Assembly: GCF_021404405.1 (NCBI RefSeq)
Contig: NZ_JABFTV010000001.1
Span: 310,001 to 374,000, forward strand
Source: Billgrantia aerodenitrificans
GTDB lineage: Bacteria; Pseudomonadota; Gammaproteobacteria; Pseudomonadales; Halomonadaceae
DNA: 64,000 nt
Direction: 5' to 3'
Positions 50,516-59,030 of this stretch are shown one piece after another (within the stretch, counting starts at the first letter, position 1; every line of letters starts with the position of its first letter). Both the position numbers and the translations under genes were made by a program. The notes beneath the pieces were generated by a model, which saw nothing but the letters and a program-made list of their open reading frames with translations, had not been told where the DNA came from and did no database searches.

Positions 50516-51216
50516 TATTCCTGTAGCGCCCACTTCACTGCTTCTTCGGCGTGAATGGCCGTGGTGTCGTAGAGCGGCACCGCGGTATCGCTCTGCTGTA
50601 CCAGCAGGGCGATTTCGGTGCAGCCGAGGATCACTGCTTCGGCTCCCTGCTCGCGTAGCGATTCAATGATCTCCAGGTAGCGCTGGCGCGAGGTCTCCTT
50701 CACCTGTCCCAGACACAGCTCGTGGTAGATCACCTCGTGCACGAGGTCGCGCTGAGCGGCGTCGGGTACCAGTACCTCGATGCCGAAGCCTTCGGCGATA
50801 CGCCCCTTGTAGAAGTCCTGCTCCATGGTGAAGCGGGTGCCGAGCAGGCCGACGCGGCGAATGCCGTCGGCGGTCAGGCGCTGTGCCGTGGCATCGGCGA
50901 TGTGCAGCAGCGGAATCGTGATCGAGGCCTCGATCTCCGGCGCGACCTTGTGCATGGTGTTGGTGCCGATCAGCAGGATGTCCGCACCGGCGGCTTCCAC
51001 GCTGCGAGCGGCCCGGCTCAGGATCTCGGCGGTGGCGTCCCAGTCGCCGGCATGCTGCAGCCGTTCGATCTCGGCGAAGTCGACGCTGTAGAGACACAGC
51101 TTGGCCGAGTGAAACCCGCCCAGGGTGGCCTTCACCCCTTCGTTGAGCGCACGGTAGTAACTGACGGTGGATTCCCAGCTCATGCCGCCGAGCAGGCCGA
51201 TGGTCTTCATGGTCAT
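50515..51216 (-). CDS. ygeA: aspartate/glutamate racemase family (YgeA-like)
   Basis: A 233-residue PLP-independent racemase: MKTIGLLGGMSWESTVSYYRALNEGVK, GTNTMHKVAPEIEASITIPLLHIADAT (about 80-108), LLGTRFTMEQDFYKGRI and GCTEIALLVQ (about 196-205). Classical members use a Cys pair; YgeA-type enzymes use Thr/Cys, and here the Thr in GTNTMH and the Cys in GCTEI are both kept. It should interconvert L/D amino acids such as Asp, Glu or homoserine. It is convergent with the YjfB-like gene across the palindromic repeat. Confidence 0.9.
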   Translation of the reverse strand: MTMKTIGLLGGMSWESTVSYYRALNEGVKATLGGFHSAKLCLYSVDFAEIERLQHAGDWDATAEILSRAARSVEAAGADILLIGTNTMHKVAPEIEASITIPLLHIADATAQRLTADGIRRVGLLGTRFTMEQDFYKGRIAEGFGIEVLVPDAAQRDLVHEVIYHELCLGQVKETSRQRYLEIIESLREQGAEAVILGCTEIALLVQQSDTAVPLYDTTAIHAEEAVKWALQE

Positions 51217-51262
51217 GCGTTCCCTCTGGTTGTCGTTGTTTCCAAGCGAGCCGTGAGAGCAG

Positions 51263-51964
51263 TCACGCCTCGTATTCGTCGTGACGCCGGTTCCATACGT
51301 AAGGTGGCGTCTGCGGCCAGCCGGGCGGTGACTCTTCCCAGGTTTCCTGACGGCCGTAGGGCGTCAGGTCCAGATAGGTCCACAGACTGCCCAGGTACTC
51401 CACGCCGCGCTTGCCGCTGAAGTAGGTGCGAAAGACCCGCTCGCCGTCTCGCAGGAAGACGCTGATGCCATGCCGCTCGCCGCGGTCGGTATCCGGCGCA
51501 TGGCAGTTGCCACTGGTCACTCCCATGTCCTGGTTGAAGCTGCCGTTCAGCGATGAGAACCACGTCGGATGCTGCCAGCCCATGCGCGCCTGGTAACGCT
51601 GGAGCTTCTCCAGTGGCGCCCGGGAGACCAGCACCAGGGTGGTGTTGCGGGCGTTGAGATGGGCTGGGTGGGTCATGGCGTCCACTACCCAGGAGCAGCC
51701 GTCGCAGCCGGCCTCCCAGTCGGGCCCGAACATGAAATGGTAGACGATCAGCTGGCGGCGCCCCTCGAACAGGTCGAGCAGGGTGGCCTCTCCCTGTGGC
51801 CCTTCGAAGACGTAATCGGCGCGCACCTCGGTCATCGGCAAACGGCGCCGCGCGGCATTGAGCCTGTCGCGCTCACGCGTATGGGCCTTTTCGCGAGCGA
51901 TCTGTTCATTCAGAGCGCGGTGCCACTCCTCTTCGGAGACGATGGGGGGCATAGGTAAGGTCAT
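51263..51964 (-). CDS. DUF899 thioredoxin-fold protein
   Basis: A 233-residue DUF899 protein. YHFMFGPDWEAGCDGCSWVVDAM (about 75-97) has the CxxC pair (CDGC) at the thioredoxin active-site position, preceded by the typical DUF899 N-terminus (MPPIVSEEEWHRA then ERDRLNAARRRLPMTEV). The role is unknown, possibly thiol or peroxide chemistry. Its ATG overlaps the stop of the SRPBCC gene (ATGA), so it is the third gene of the ArsR-SRPBCC-DUF899 operon. AAGGAG precedes the start. Confidence 0.9.
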   Translation of the reverse strand: MTLPMPPIVSEEEWHRALNEQIAREKAHTRERDRLNAARRRLPMTEVRADYVFEGPQGEATLLDLFEGRRQLIVYHFMFGPDWEAGCDGCSWVVDAMTHPAHLNARNTTLVLVSRAPLEKLQRYQARMGWQHPTWFSSLNGSFNQDMGVTSGNCHAPDTDRGERHGISVFLRDGERVFRTYFSGKRGVEYLGSLWTYLDLTPYGRQETWEESPPGWPQTPPYVWNRRHDEYEA

Positions 51965-52533
51965 GGCACGGCTCCTTCCGCTCCGTTGCTGGAAGAGGTA
52001 ATGCGCTGACGGTACTCCTCAGCCAGGCGTTCGAAGGTGGGCCAGAACGGGGCGGGCGGTTGACCGTTCAGCACGTCGGCCAGGATACCCAGGTGGGTAT
52101 GCCAGCCACCGGCCACGTTGACCATGGTGCCGGCATCGGCGAGGCGCCGGTGGGTGACGACCAGACGCACCTGCTCGCCTGCCTCGCTGAGTTCGAAGGT
52201 CACCTCCGATGGGGCCTCGTTGCCGCCGCCCCAGGTCCAGACAAGCAGATGGGGCGGTTCGCAGCGCAGCACCTGGTGTTGTGTCGTGAAGCTGCCGTCG
52301 TACTGACGAAAGCGCTCGCTGGGCAGCGTTCTGTCGGGTGTCAGCTCGGTATTGTGGAAGTGTAGAGCAAAGGAACTGCCGGCCCGCGGCTCCATGGCGC
52401 CGGGGGCGAGCCACTGGGCACGTTTGTCCGATTCGGTGAGGAAGGCCCAGACCCGTTCGATGGGCCCCGGCAGCAGGCGCTCGAAGCGGACGCTCTCTTC
52501 GGCAATCCGCTCGCCGTAGTCGGTGTCATCCAT
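51961..52533 (-). CDS. SRPBCC/AHSA1-domain protein, second ArsR operon
   Basis: A 190-residue START-like protein: FERLLPGPIERVWAFLTESDKRAQWLAPGAMEPRAGSSFALHFHN (about 17-62) and the C-terminal GGWHTHLGILADVLNGQPPAPFWPTFERLAEEYRQRI. It is a paralogue-level relative of the SRPBCC gene at 42.9 kb, also coupled to an ArsR gene. The start lies 8 bases inside the ArsR gene and its stop overlaps the DUF899 ATG. Ligand unknown; in this family the pair often responds to organic stress compounds. Confidence 0.88.
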   Translation of the reverse strand: MDDTDYGERIAEESVRFERLLPGPIERVWAFLTESDKRAQWLAPGAMEPRAGSSFALHFHNTELTPDRTLPSERFRQYDGSFTTQHQVLRCEPPHLLVWTWGGGNEAPSEVTFELSEAGEQVRLVVTHRRLADAGTMVNVAGGWHTHLGILADVLNGQPPAPFWPTFERLAEEYRQRITSSSNGAEGAVP

Positions 52534-52891
52534 CCTGCCTCTTCTCCTTCGTCGATTTACCATCCGGGGCGGCCTGCAGCGCCGTTTCCAGCGCGTTCAG
52601 CCGCTGGCTCCAGAAGCCTTCGTAGAAGCTCAGCCACTGCTCTGCCGCTGCCAGCGGCTCCGGTTGCAGCCGGCAGTAGTGGGAGCGCCCTTCGATACGG
52701 CGTTCCACCAGCCCCGCCTGCTCCAGTACGCGAACATGTTTGGAAACGGCCGCCAGCGAGATGGGGAACGGTTCGGCCAGCTCGCCGACCTTGCGCTCAC
52801 CCGCCGCCAGTCGCTCGAGCAGCAGGCGGCGGGTTGGGTCGGCCAGGGCATGGAAGACCTGATCCAAGTGTGCTTCGTCATATTCAACCAT
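52526..52891 (-). CDS. ArsR-family regulator, second SRPBCC-coupled copy
   Basis: A 121-residue winged-HTH protein: DQVFHALADPTRRLLLERLAAGERKVGELAEPFPISLAAVSKHVRVLEQAGLVERRIEGRSHYCRLQPEPLAAAEQWLSFYEGFW. No metal-binding Cys pair is seen. Two copies of the palindrome CAACCR-N2-TGGTTG lie at and just upstream of its start codon (52885-52937), fitting autorepression. First gene of the three-gene operon reading left. Confidence 0.9.
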   Translation of the reverse strand: MVEYDEAHLDQVFHALADPTRRLLLERLAAGERKVGELAEPFPISLAAVSKHVRVLEQAGLVERRIEGRSHYCRLQPEPLAAAEQWLSFYEGFWSQRLNALETALQAAPDGKSTKEKRQDG

Positions 52892-52937
52892 ATGGTTGAT
52901 ATAGGCTTAGTAGGCGGGTTTGTCAACCGTTTGGTTG
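52885..52937. promoter_or_regulatory. two ArsR operator palindromes
   Basis: CAACCATATGGTTG (52885-52898) overlaps the ArsR start codon, and CAACCGTTTGGTTG (52924-52937) lies 39 bases further upstream. They share the CAACC(A/G)-N2-TGGTTG pattern with the operator at 43749-43764. The 39-base spacing puts both on nearly the same DNA face. Confidence 0.75.
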
Positions 52938-53056
52938 AATGTCCTGAAGCTATCAGAGCGATTGAAACTTCTCCGCTTTACCTGAAGCTAACTTGAGGTA
53001 TTAGCCTGCGCTACAAGGTTGCTCTACGAGCTAAGTTGAAGGAACAGGAGAACGCC

Positions 53057-53956
53057 ATGCAGGCTGTACGGAACGCCCAACCCCTTCATGAATCGACCCA
53101 GTGGGAGACGTCGGCGCTCGATCTCGACGCCTACCTGGCACGTATCGACTACCGGGGATCGCTGGCCCCCGACTTGGAAACATTGACGGCGTTGCAGCAG
53201 GCGCACCTCGCCGCGGTGCCGTTCGAGAATCTCGAGATCGTCACCGGTGGTGAGATCCGCATCGACCTGGAAAGTCTTCAGGACAAGCTGGTACGACGTC
53301 GGCGCGGCGGCTATTGCCACGAGCACAACACGCTGTTCGCCACGGTGCTGGACCGGCTCGGCTTCGAGGTCGCCGGGCGCAACGCGAGAATGCTGATGGG
53401 CGAGGATGCGAGCATCGTCACTCCTCTCGGCCATACCATGCTGGTGGTGAAAGTGGCGGGCCACGACTGGATGGTCGATGTCGGCGTCGGCAATGTCGGG
53501 CCGCGTGAGCCGATCCTGCTCGAGGCGGACCGCGAGGTGAGTCATGGCCCCTGGGAGTATCGCCTGGAGCGCTCGCCGCTGGGATATTGGCTGCTGCGTC
53601 ATAAGCGCCTCGGTGAATGGTTCAACATCTACCAGTTCAGTGACGAAACCTGCTATCGCGCCGACTCTGGCGAATACAACTATCTGGCCTCTCGCCACCC
53701 CGGATCGCCCTTCGTGCGGCGCATCGTGGCGCAGCACAACGGCGCCGAGGTTCGGCTTGCGCTCACCGATCTCGAGCTGAAGATCTTCCGCCCGGGCCAG
53801 GCGCCGGAGCTGCAGCGGATTGAAGCCGATGCGCTGCCCGACGTGCTGCGCCAGCGGTTCGGTCTCGAGCTGACGCCTGAGCAGGAGCGCGCGCTGCTGC
53901 AACGAGCCGAGACGCTCGTCGAGACCTCCACCGAGGGGGAGCAGCTTGGAACCTGA
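53057..53956 (+). CDS. nat: arylamine N-acetyltransferase
   Basis: A 299-residue NAT. The catalytic triad is visible: Cys in RRRGGYCHEHN (about residue 94), His in PLGHTMLVV (about 127) and Asp in MVDVGVG (about 143). LAAVPFENLEIVTGG near residue 55 is also typical. NATs transfer acetyl from acetyl-CoA to arylamines and hydrazines by a ping-pong mechanism in the cytosol. AGGAG lies 8 bases before the ATG. It is divergent from the ArsR operon across a 165-base gap holding the ArsR operators. Confidence 0.92.
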   Translation: MQAVRNAQPLHESTQWETSALDLDAYLARIDYRGSLAPDLETLTALQQAHLAAVPFENLEIVTGGEIRIDLESLQDKLVRRRRGGYCHEHNTLFATVLDRLGFEVAGRNARMLMGEDASIVTPLGHTMLVVKVAGHDWMVDVGVGNVGPREPILLEADREVSHGPWEYRLERSPLGYWLLRHKRLGEWFNIYQFSDETCYRADSGEYNYLASRHPGSPFVRRIVAQHNGAEVRLALTDLELKIFRPGQAPELQRIEADALPDVLRQRFGLELTPEQERALLQRAETLVETSTEGEQLGT

Positions 53957-53978
53957 GGAAGTGGCTAGAGAGGAATCG

Positions 53979-54698
53979 CTAGAAGCGCGCATCACCTATG
54001 GCCGGCATCACCACCTCCTTGACGTAGGCGCTGGGCGACAGCGCCAGCAGGGTGCGCACCAGTTGCACTACGTCATGCATGGGAATGAACTCGCCGTCGC
54101 CGCGGCGGGCTGCGCGTTCGAGCGGCACGCTCAGGTCGTCCTCGGTGTTGAGATAGCCTAGCTGCAGACAGGTCACCGCCAGGCGCTGTTCGCGAAAGCC
54201 CTCGCGCAGCGCCTCGGCGATGCCGCGCAAAGCATGCTTGGTGGCACCGAAGGCGACCTCCGGCCGGCCGTGGCCGGGCAGGGCGGAGGTCGAGCCGGTG
54301 AGTACGATACGCGGGGCACGAGAGCGCAGCAGCACGGGGAGCAGCGCCTGTATCAGCAGAATGGCGCCGCTGACGTTGACCGTGACGATGCGCTGGATCT
54401 CCGCCGGGCTGTCGTCCAGGAAGCGGTAGTCCGGCTCGAAAGCCCGGCTTTCCCATAGCCCCAGGTTGTAGACCAGCACGTCGAGCCCCCGCGCTTGCGC
54501 GGCTTCGGCCAGCGTGGCGGCCGCCCGCTCGGGTGAGGCCAGATCGGCCTCGATCCAGTCGATCTCGATGCCGGTTCGCACCGGCAATGGCTGCGGCATG
54601 CGGCGCGATACGCCGATCAAGCGGTCGCCGTTATCGCCAAGTCCTTCGATGAAGGCCCGGCCCAGGCCCTGGCTTGCGCCCACGATCATCACGTTCAT
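53979..54698 (-). CDS. short-chain dehydrogenase/reductase with altered catalytic Tyr
   Basis: A 239-residue SDR. The cofactor motif is GASQGLGRAF (about 7-16), the NAG-like segment is VYNLGLWES, and the Ser of the triad is in GSTSALPG (about 141). The YxxxK motif reads FGATK, so the general-base Tyr is Phe while Lys is kept. Either the enzyme works atypically or it is a binding-only SDR. It is convergent with the NAT gene, with 22 bases between stops. Confidence 0.85.
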   Translation of the reverse strand: MNVMIVGASQGLGRAFIEGLGDNGDRLIGVSRRMPQPLPVRTGIEIDWIEADLASPERAAATLAEAAQARGLDVLVYNLGLWESRAFEPDYRFLDDSPAEIQRIVTVNVSGAILLIQALLPVLLRSRAPRIVLTGSTSALPGHGRPEVAFGATKHALRGIAEALREGFREQRLAVTCLQLGYLNTEDDLSVPLERAARRGDGEFIPMHDVVQLVRTLLALSPSAYVKEVVMPAIGDARF

Positions 54699-54758
54699 GG
54701 TGTTGCTCCTCGCTGTGCTGACGTTGCCCGCACCCTACGACCTCAAGCGCAGCTGAGG

Positions 54759-55094
54759 TCAAGCGCTGGGCTCAGCAAGGCTTTTCCTACGCTGCACGCG
54801 ATGCTCGGCCAGGGCTTGCTCGGCATCCTCCTTCAGCGGCAGGCGCGAGGCCCACAGGATGTCGTCGCGCCGATGGTTCATGTCGTCGAGCATGTGGTCG
54901 TCGTGGGCCAGCAGCGGCAGATAGCGCTGGCGAAACCGCCGTCGACGCAGGTAGCGGTGCAGCAGGGTCTCGATGGCATGGATCAGCCCCAGAGGCGGCA
55001 TGGCCGGCATGTAGAAGTCCGGCTCGGGCGGCGGCGTGGAATGCTTGGCTTGCGTCGGCTTGGGCTGATGATGCAGCGGTTCGTACTGACTCAT
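54759..55094 (-). CDS. DUF1127-like small basic protein, extended
   Basis: A 111-residue protein with a Pro/Gln/His-rich N-terminus (1-35) and a C-terminal part resembling DUF1127: LHRYLRRRRFRQRYLPLLAHDDHMLDDMNHRRDDILWASRLPLKEDAEQAL, where the usual core is LxxLDDHLLxDIGLxRxDI. The extra N-terminal region is not part of the core. DUF1127 proteins are small RNA-binding or stress proteins in other bacteria. Start 55094 follows GAGGAGGTG. It is divergent from a LysR gene 160 bases away, its likely regulator. Confidence 0.7.
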   Translation of the reverse strand: MSQYEPLHHQPKPTQAKHSTPPPEPDFYMPAMPPLGLIHAIETLLHRYLRRRRFRQRYLPLLAHDDHMLDDMNHRRDDILWASRLPLKEDAEQALAEHRVQRRKSLAEPSA

Positions 55095-55254
55095 GTCGCA
55101 CCTCCTCACGGGCCGCCACAGGCTGGCTGCCGTGATCTCGCTTGAAAGTGAGTGGAGGGTCGCGACCTCTTGCAGGACAGTGTCGCGCTTGCGATTGGAT
55201 CAATCCAACGAAAAAGACTAGAGTCTCCTTTAAGAGAAATTGAAAGGTGGAACC

Positions 55255-56145
55255 ATGACCCAACTGCCCCCCACCACTCTGCACTCGCCGCTGCCGCTGC
55301 TCGACACCGACGTGCTGCGTACCTTCGTGGCAATTGCCGAATGCGGCAGCTTCACCCGGGCCGCGCGCCAGGTGTTTCGCACGCCCTCGGCGCTCAGCAT
55401 GCAGATCAAGCGTCTCGAGGAGACGCTTGGCCATGCCCTGTTCGTCCGTGAGGCCCGCCAGGTACGCCTCACGCCCGAGGGAGAAACGCTGCTCGGCTAT
55501 GGCCGGCGCCTGCTCAAGCTCAACGAGGAGGCGGTGACGCAGTTCCTCGCCCCCAGCGTGTCGGGGCGACTGGGATTCGGTACCACCGATGACGTGGGCA
55601 CGCGCATCCTGCCTGGTGTGCTGGCGCAATTCGCCCGCTCGCATCCGGCGGTGCAGGTCGACGTGGTGGTGGGCAGCAGCCGTGAGATGCTGGCCCGACT
55701 GGAAGCCGGAGAGCTCGATCTGATCCTGGTGACCGCCGGCAACCCGGGGCAGGAGATACGCGGCGATATCGTGCACAGCGAACCGCTGGTGTGGGCGGGG
55801 CGGGAAGGCGGGCTTGCCGCGCAGCGCTCGCCGCTACCGGTGGCGCTGGCGCACTCCGGCTGCGCCTGGCGGGGCATGGCCCTCGAAGCCCTGGACCGGG
55901 CCGGCTTGAGCTACCGCATCGCCTACTCCTGCGAGCACTGTGCCGGCCAGGAGGCGGCCATGCTCGCCGACCTGGCGGTGGCGCCTTTTCCGCTGAGCCT
56001 GGTACGACCGCCGTTGAAGCGCATCGATCCCGGTCTGCTGCCGCCGCTGGGTGAATATCAGCTGGCGATGGTAAGGCGGCCCGGTGCCGATCAGGCATGC
56101 GAAACGCTGGCAGGGCAGGTCATGGCGGCTTTTCAAAAGCTCTGA
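55255..56145 (+). CDS. LysR-family transcriptional regulator
   Basis: A 296-residue LysR regulator: VLRTFVAIAECGSFTRAARQVFRTPSALSMQIKRLEETLGHALFVREARQVRLTPEGE (about 20-77) and an effector domain containing SGRLGFGTTDDVGTRILPGVLAQFARSHPAVQVDVVVGSS. A CEHCAGQE segment near residue 225 has two close Cys. AAAGGTGG precedes the ATG. Divergent from the DUF1127-like gene, a pairing common for LysR regulators of this subgroup. Confidence 0.9.
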   Translation: MTQLPPTTLHSPLPLLDTDVLRTFVAIAECGSFTRAARQVFRTPSALSMQIKRLEETLGHALFVREARQVRLTPEGETLLGYGRRLLKLNEEAVTQFLAPSVSGRLGFGTTDDVGTRILPGVLAQFARSHPAVQVDVVVGSSREMLARLEAGELDLILVTAGNPGQEIRGDIVHSEPLVWAGREGGLAAQRSPLPVALAHSGCAWRGMALEALDRAGLSYRIAYSCEHCAGQEAAMLADLAVAPFPLSLVRPPLKRIDPGLLPPLGEYQLAMVRRPGADQACETLAGQVMAAFQKL

Positions 56146-56182
56146 GCCTCTCTGCCAGCGCGATTTACTGGTGGCCGGCAGG

Positions 56183-56380
56183 TCAGCCGCGCTCTTCCCG
56201 AATACGGTTGAGTTGGCGCTTGATTTCGGCCCGCTCGAGTATCAGCAGGTCGAGCAGTTCGTCCCGCTCATGTCGGTTCAGCCCTTCATCGCTCATCAGG
56301 CCATCGAGCAAGGCTTCGATATCCGCTTCATGTCGGGTTTGGGGAACGGCAGCGATACTGGGGATCAGTGAGACGATCAT
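56183..56380 (-). CDS. small helical protein, function unknown
   Basis: A 65-residue protein: MIVSLIPSIAAVPQTRHEADIEALLDGLMSDEGLNRHERDELLDLLILERAEIKRQL. The N-terminal 12 residues are hydrophobic and the rest is a strongly charged helical hairpin or coiled coil. The start at 56380 is chosen for GGAGGT 9 bases upstream, typical of a genuine small gene; a longer frame to 56590 runs through a hairpin region. No family recognised. Confidence 0.65.
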   Translation of the reverse strand: MIVSLIPSIAAVPQTRHEADIEALLDGLMSDEGLNRHERDELLDLLILERAEIKRQLNRIREERG

Positions 56381-56401
56381 AGGCGTTACCTCCTGCAAGT
56401 T

Positions 56402-56437
56402 GCCCCTGGGATGGCTTGAAATGTCAGGGGCTTTTTT
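56402..56437 (+). terminator. terminator-like hairpin with T tract on the plus strand
   Basis: GCCCCTG (56402-56408) and CAGGGGC (56425-56431) pair across a 16-base loop and are followed by TTTTTT. On the plus strand it would stop read-through from the LysR gene; the 256-base distance and large loop make this tentative. Confidence 0.4.
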
Positions 56438-56586
56438 ATTCTTTTTGTAACTGTATGGTGAGTTCCTGAAGCGTGGCCGGTCAAATCCAGGCGCACCGAA
56501 ACCGTGCCGATTCACGCATTCTTCCAAAAAATCGCAGGCACCGGCCATTGGTCGGGCTCGGTTCCGGTGAGTTCGACCCTCTCCGA

Positions 56587-57195
56587 TCACTGCGCCGTAT
56601 CGTTGGGACGGTAAAAGAGAAACGCCTCGGTTTCGATGGTCAGTAGAAACTCATTGGCCCAGTTGGGCTGGACCGTGCGGTCGTGAAAATAGAGCGCGCC
56701 ATCGGTGTGGTCGGGCAGCTCCCGATTCAGCGCTTGGCGTGCCACCTCCCTGGCCACCTCATAGGCATCGCCTTCCACCACCTCATCGGGGCGCCCATCG
56801 CACCACCACGAGAACTGGCACGGGCTCTGTTCCGAGCCCTGCTTCACCACCTCGCAGACGGTGTTGGGAAACTCCTCGCTGGCCAGGCGGTTGATCACCA
56901 CGTTGGCAACCGACTCCATGTCGCGGCCCTGTACTCCCTTGGCTTCCCAATAGATGCTGCGCGCCAGGCAGGTAAGCGGCTCTTCCAGCGGGTCGCTGCC
57001 CTCTGGATCGATGACTTGAGCCTCTTGCTCCTCGAGCGGTTCCACCGGCTCGCGGACCTCAACATCAGGCGCCACGACCTGCTCCAGTACCTCGGCTTTG
57101 CGTACGGCTTCTTCTGCCTGCACCTCAGTGTCGGCCAGCACGGTTGCAATGGGCAACACCAGGGAAAGCCAGCCGGCCAACAGGGGAAGGCGCAT
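56587..57195 (-). CDS. cell-wall hydrolase, SleB/CwlJ-like, secreted
   Basis: A 202-residue protein with a signal peptide (MRLPLLAGWLSLVLPIATVLA), a Glu/Val-rich linker (about 23-70) and a Hydrolase_2 (SleB) domain: LTCLARSIYWEAKGVQGRDMESVANVVINRLASEEFPNTVCEVVKQ (about 75-120) with the catalytic Glu in YWEAKG, and QFSWWCDG. Gram-negative members are periplasmic peptidoglycan lytic enzymes unrelated to sporulation. Start 57195 gives a complete signal peptide; a longer frame is rejected. Confidence 0.88.
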   Translation of the reverse strand: MRLPLLAGWLSLVLPIATVLADTEVQAEEAVRKAEVLEQVVAPDVEVREPVEPLEEQEAQVIDPEGSDPLEEPLTCLARSIYWEAKGVQGRDMESVANVVINRLASEEFPNTVCEVVKQGSEQSPCQFSWWCDGRPDEVVEGDAYEVAREVARQALNRELPDHTDGALYFHDRTVQPNWANEFLLTIETEAFLFYRPNDTAQ

Positions 57196-57295
57196 GGGGG
57201 AACCTATGTTTGTCGTTATGGTTCGCAAAGGGGAGTCATTGCGTAACGAGTATAGCGGTCCGGATGTTCTGCTCCGTAGCAAGGCCGTATGGTTT

Positions 57296-58258
57296 TCATC
57301 CTACGGTAGGGAATAGGCGGCGTGGCACCCACCACAGGAAGAATGCCATGCCGATCAGCTCCACCAGCGACTGGAACACGATGACGACCACGGCCAGCTC
57401 GTAGGCGGCGGGCAAGGAAAGGGCCAAGGGAAGCACCACGAAGGAGTTGCGTGTACCCAGGCTGAAGGCGAGTACCCGCCCCTGGGCGTTGGGGAGTTTC
57501 CAGATGGATGCCAACAGCCGAGCCAAGGCGGCCGCCAGCAACAGAAAGCCGACGAAGGCCAGTAACAGCCCGCCGAGCAACGGCAAGGAGCCGACAACGA
57601 CATTCACCTGGGTGGCGGCAATGCTGAATACCACCAGTGCCAGCAGCGGTACCGGTAGCCAGCCCAGTCGCTCGATGATGGCTGCGCGTGTGAGGTTTCC
57701 CTGAGCCCACTTCTCGGTAATGAAGGCCAGCAGCAAGGGCAGCAGAATCAGCCCGGCAAAGGCCAGCAGCAGCTCACGCTGAACCAGGGCGAGGCGTAGG
57801 CTTTCGTCGAGGAACAGCCAGAGGTAGAGAGGCAGCAGGGCAAGCTGCAACAGCAGGCTCACCGGGGCGAAGGCGATGGCGTACTGCGCCTTGCCGCCAC
57901 CCAAGTGAGAGAAAGTGATGAACCAGTCGGTACATGGCACCAACAGCACCAGCAGCAGGCCCAGGCGTACCGCCGGCTCGGTGACGAACAGGTTCGCCAG
58001 CCCCCAGGCGATGAGCGGCAGCAGGACGAAATTGCCGACCACCGCCGCGGCCAGAAAGCGGGTATCGCGCCAGGCGGCGCGCAGCTGCATGAGCGGCACC
58101 TGGGTGAAGGTCACGTAGAGCAGCGCCCCCAGCAATGGCCATAACAGCGCTTCCAGCGCGCCGACCCGCTGCGGCAAAGCGCTACCCAGCGCCAGGCCCA
58201 TGGCGATGAACGCCAGATAGACCAAGACCTGATACTTCTCGAGCGTCTGGCGTGTCAA
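57296..58258 (-). CDS. arsenic-resistance/bile-acid symporter superfamily transporter (ACR3-like)
   Basis: A 320-residue transporter with ten transmembrane helices. The motif VPCTDWFITFSHLGGGKAQ (about 108-126) matches ACR3-type arsenite carriers, in which a Cys in this helix is functional (here Cys in PCTDW). FSLGTRNSFVVLPLALSLP (about 265-283) is the second unwound-helix motif of the BASS fold. No arsR or arsC gene is adjacent, so the substrate could be another oxyanion or organic acid. Confidence 0.8.
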   Translation of the reverse strand: MTRQTLEKYQVLVYLAFIAMGLALGSALPQRVGALEALLWPLLGALLYVTFTQVPLMQLRAAWRDTRFLAAAVVGNFVLLPLIAWGLANLFVTEPAVRLGLLLVLLVPCTDWFITFSHLGGGKAQYAIAFAPVSLLLQLALLPLYLWLFLDESLRLALVQRELLLAFAGLILLPLLLAFITEKWAQGNLTRAAIIERLGWLPVPLLALVVFSIAATQVNVVVGSLPLLGGLLLAFVGFLLLAAALARLLASIWKLPNAQGRVLAFSLGTRNSFVVLPLALSLPAAYELAVVVIVFQSLVELIGMAFFLWWVPRRLFPTVG

Positions 58259-58351
58259 TCTGAAAGGCTCCCTGGCATTGGCGGCTCAGCATCGCGCAGC
58301 CGCTTCGTGCCTGTAAAGTCAACACGTTCAAGGAAAGATCGGAAGCCTGCC

Positions 58352-59020
58352 ATGATCACACTCCATCACTGCGTCAGCGCTCGTTCGTTTCGTCCCCTTT
58401 GGTTGCTCGAGGAGATCGGAGTGCCCTATGAACTGGTGATGCACGATTTTCCGCCCCGGGTACGCGACGAAGCCTTTCTCGAGATCAATCCGCTGGGAAC
58501 GGTGCCGGCGCTGTTCGACGACAGGGTGGCGATGACCGAATCGGCGGCCATCTGCCAGTATCTCGCCGGTCGCCATCCTCAGGCGGGTCTCGAGGTAACG
58601 CCGGACGACCCCGCCTACGGCGACTACCTCAACTTCCTGCACTTCGGCGAAGCGACGCTGACCTTCCCCCAGACCCTGGTGCTGCGCTATGGCCGCTTCG
58701 AGCCCGAGGAGCGCCGTTCGCCCCAGGTGGTGGAGGACTACTCACGCTGGTTTCTCTCACGCCTGCGTACTCTGGAGTCGCGCCTGGAGCGAGAGGCGTT
58801 CGTCTGCGCCGGGCGCTTCACCGCGGCCGACGTGTCGGTGGGATATGCGCTGCTGCTGGCCAGCTACATCGGCCTGGACGAGCGCTTCAAGCCCGCCGTG
58901 GCGGACTATTGGCAGCGCTTGCAGGAGCGGGAGGCCTTTCAGCGAGCCAAGGCCGTCGAGCGGGAGGCAGCTATGGCCCAGGGCGTTTCCCCCAGGCCGG
59001 CCATGGACATGCTGGGCTGA
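58352..59020 (+). CDS. glutathione S-transferase family protein
   Basis: A 222-residue GST. N-terminal domain: ITLHHCVSARSFRPLWLLEEIGVPYELVMHDFPP with a possible catalytic Ser (SARS, about 9-12), GTVPALFDD (about 51-59) and TESAAICQYLAGRHP (about 64-78). The C-terminal helical domain has FTAADVSVGYALLLASYIG. Likely detoxifying or isomerising a small electrophile. It is divergent from the ACR3-like transporter gene and convergent with the antiporter gene, only 10 bases from its stop. Confidence 0.9.
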   Translation: MITLHHCVSARSFRPLWLLEEIGVPYELVMHDFPPRVRDEAFLEINPLGTVPALFDDRVAMTESAAICQYLAGRHPQAGLEVTPDDPAYGDYLNFLHFGEATLTFPQTLVLRYGRFEPEERRSPQVVEDYSRWFLSRLRTLESRLEREAFVCAGRFTAADVSVGYALLLASYIGLDERFKPAVADYWQRLQEREAFQRAKAVEREAAMAQGVSPRPAMDMLG

Positions 59021-59030
59021 GTGTCAGGCG

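Noticed and set aside
50515..51216. Loss of the catalytic Cys in the racemase
   Set aside because: YgeA-type enzymes use a Thr/Cys pair; the Thr in GTNTMH and the Cys in GCTEI are both present, so the enzyme looks intact.
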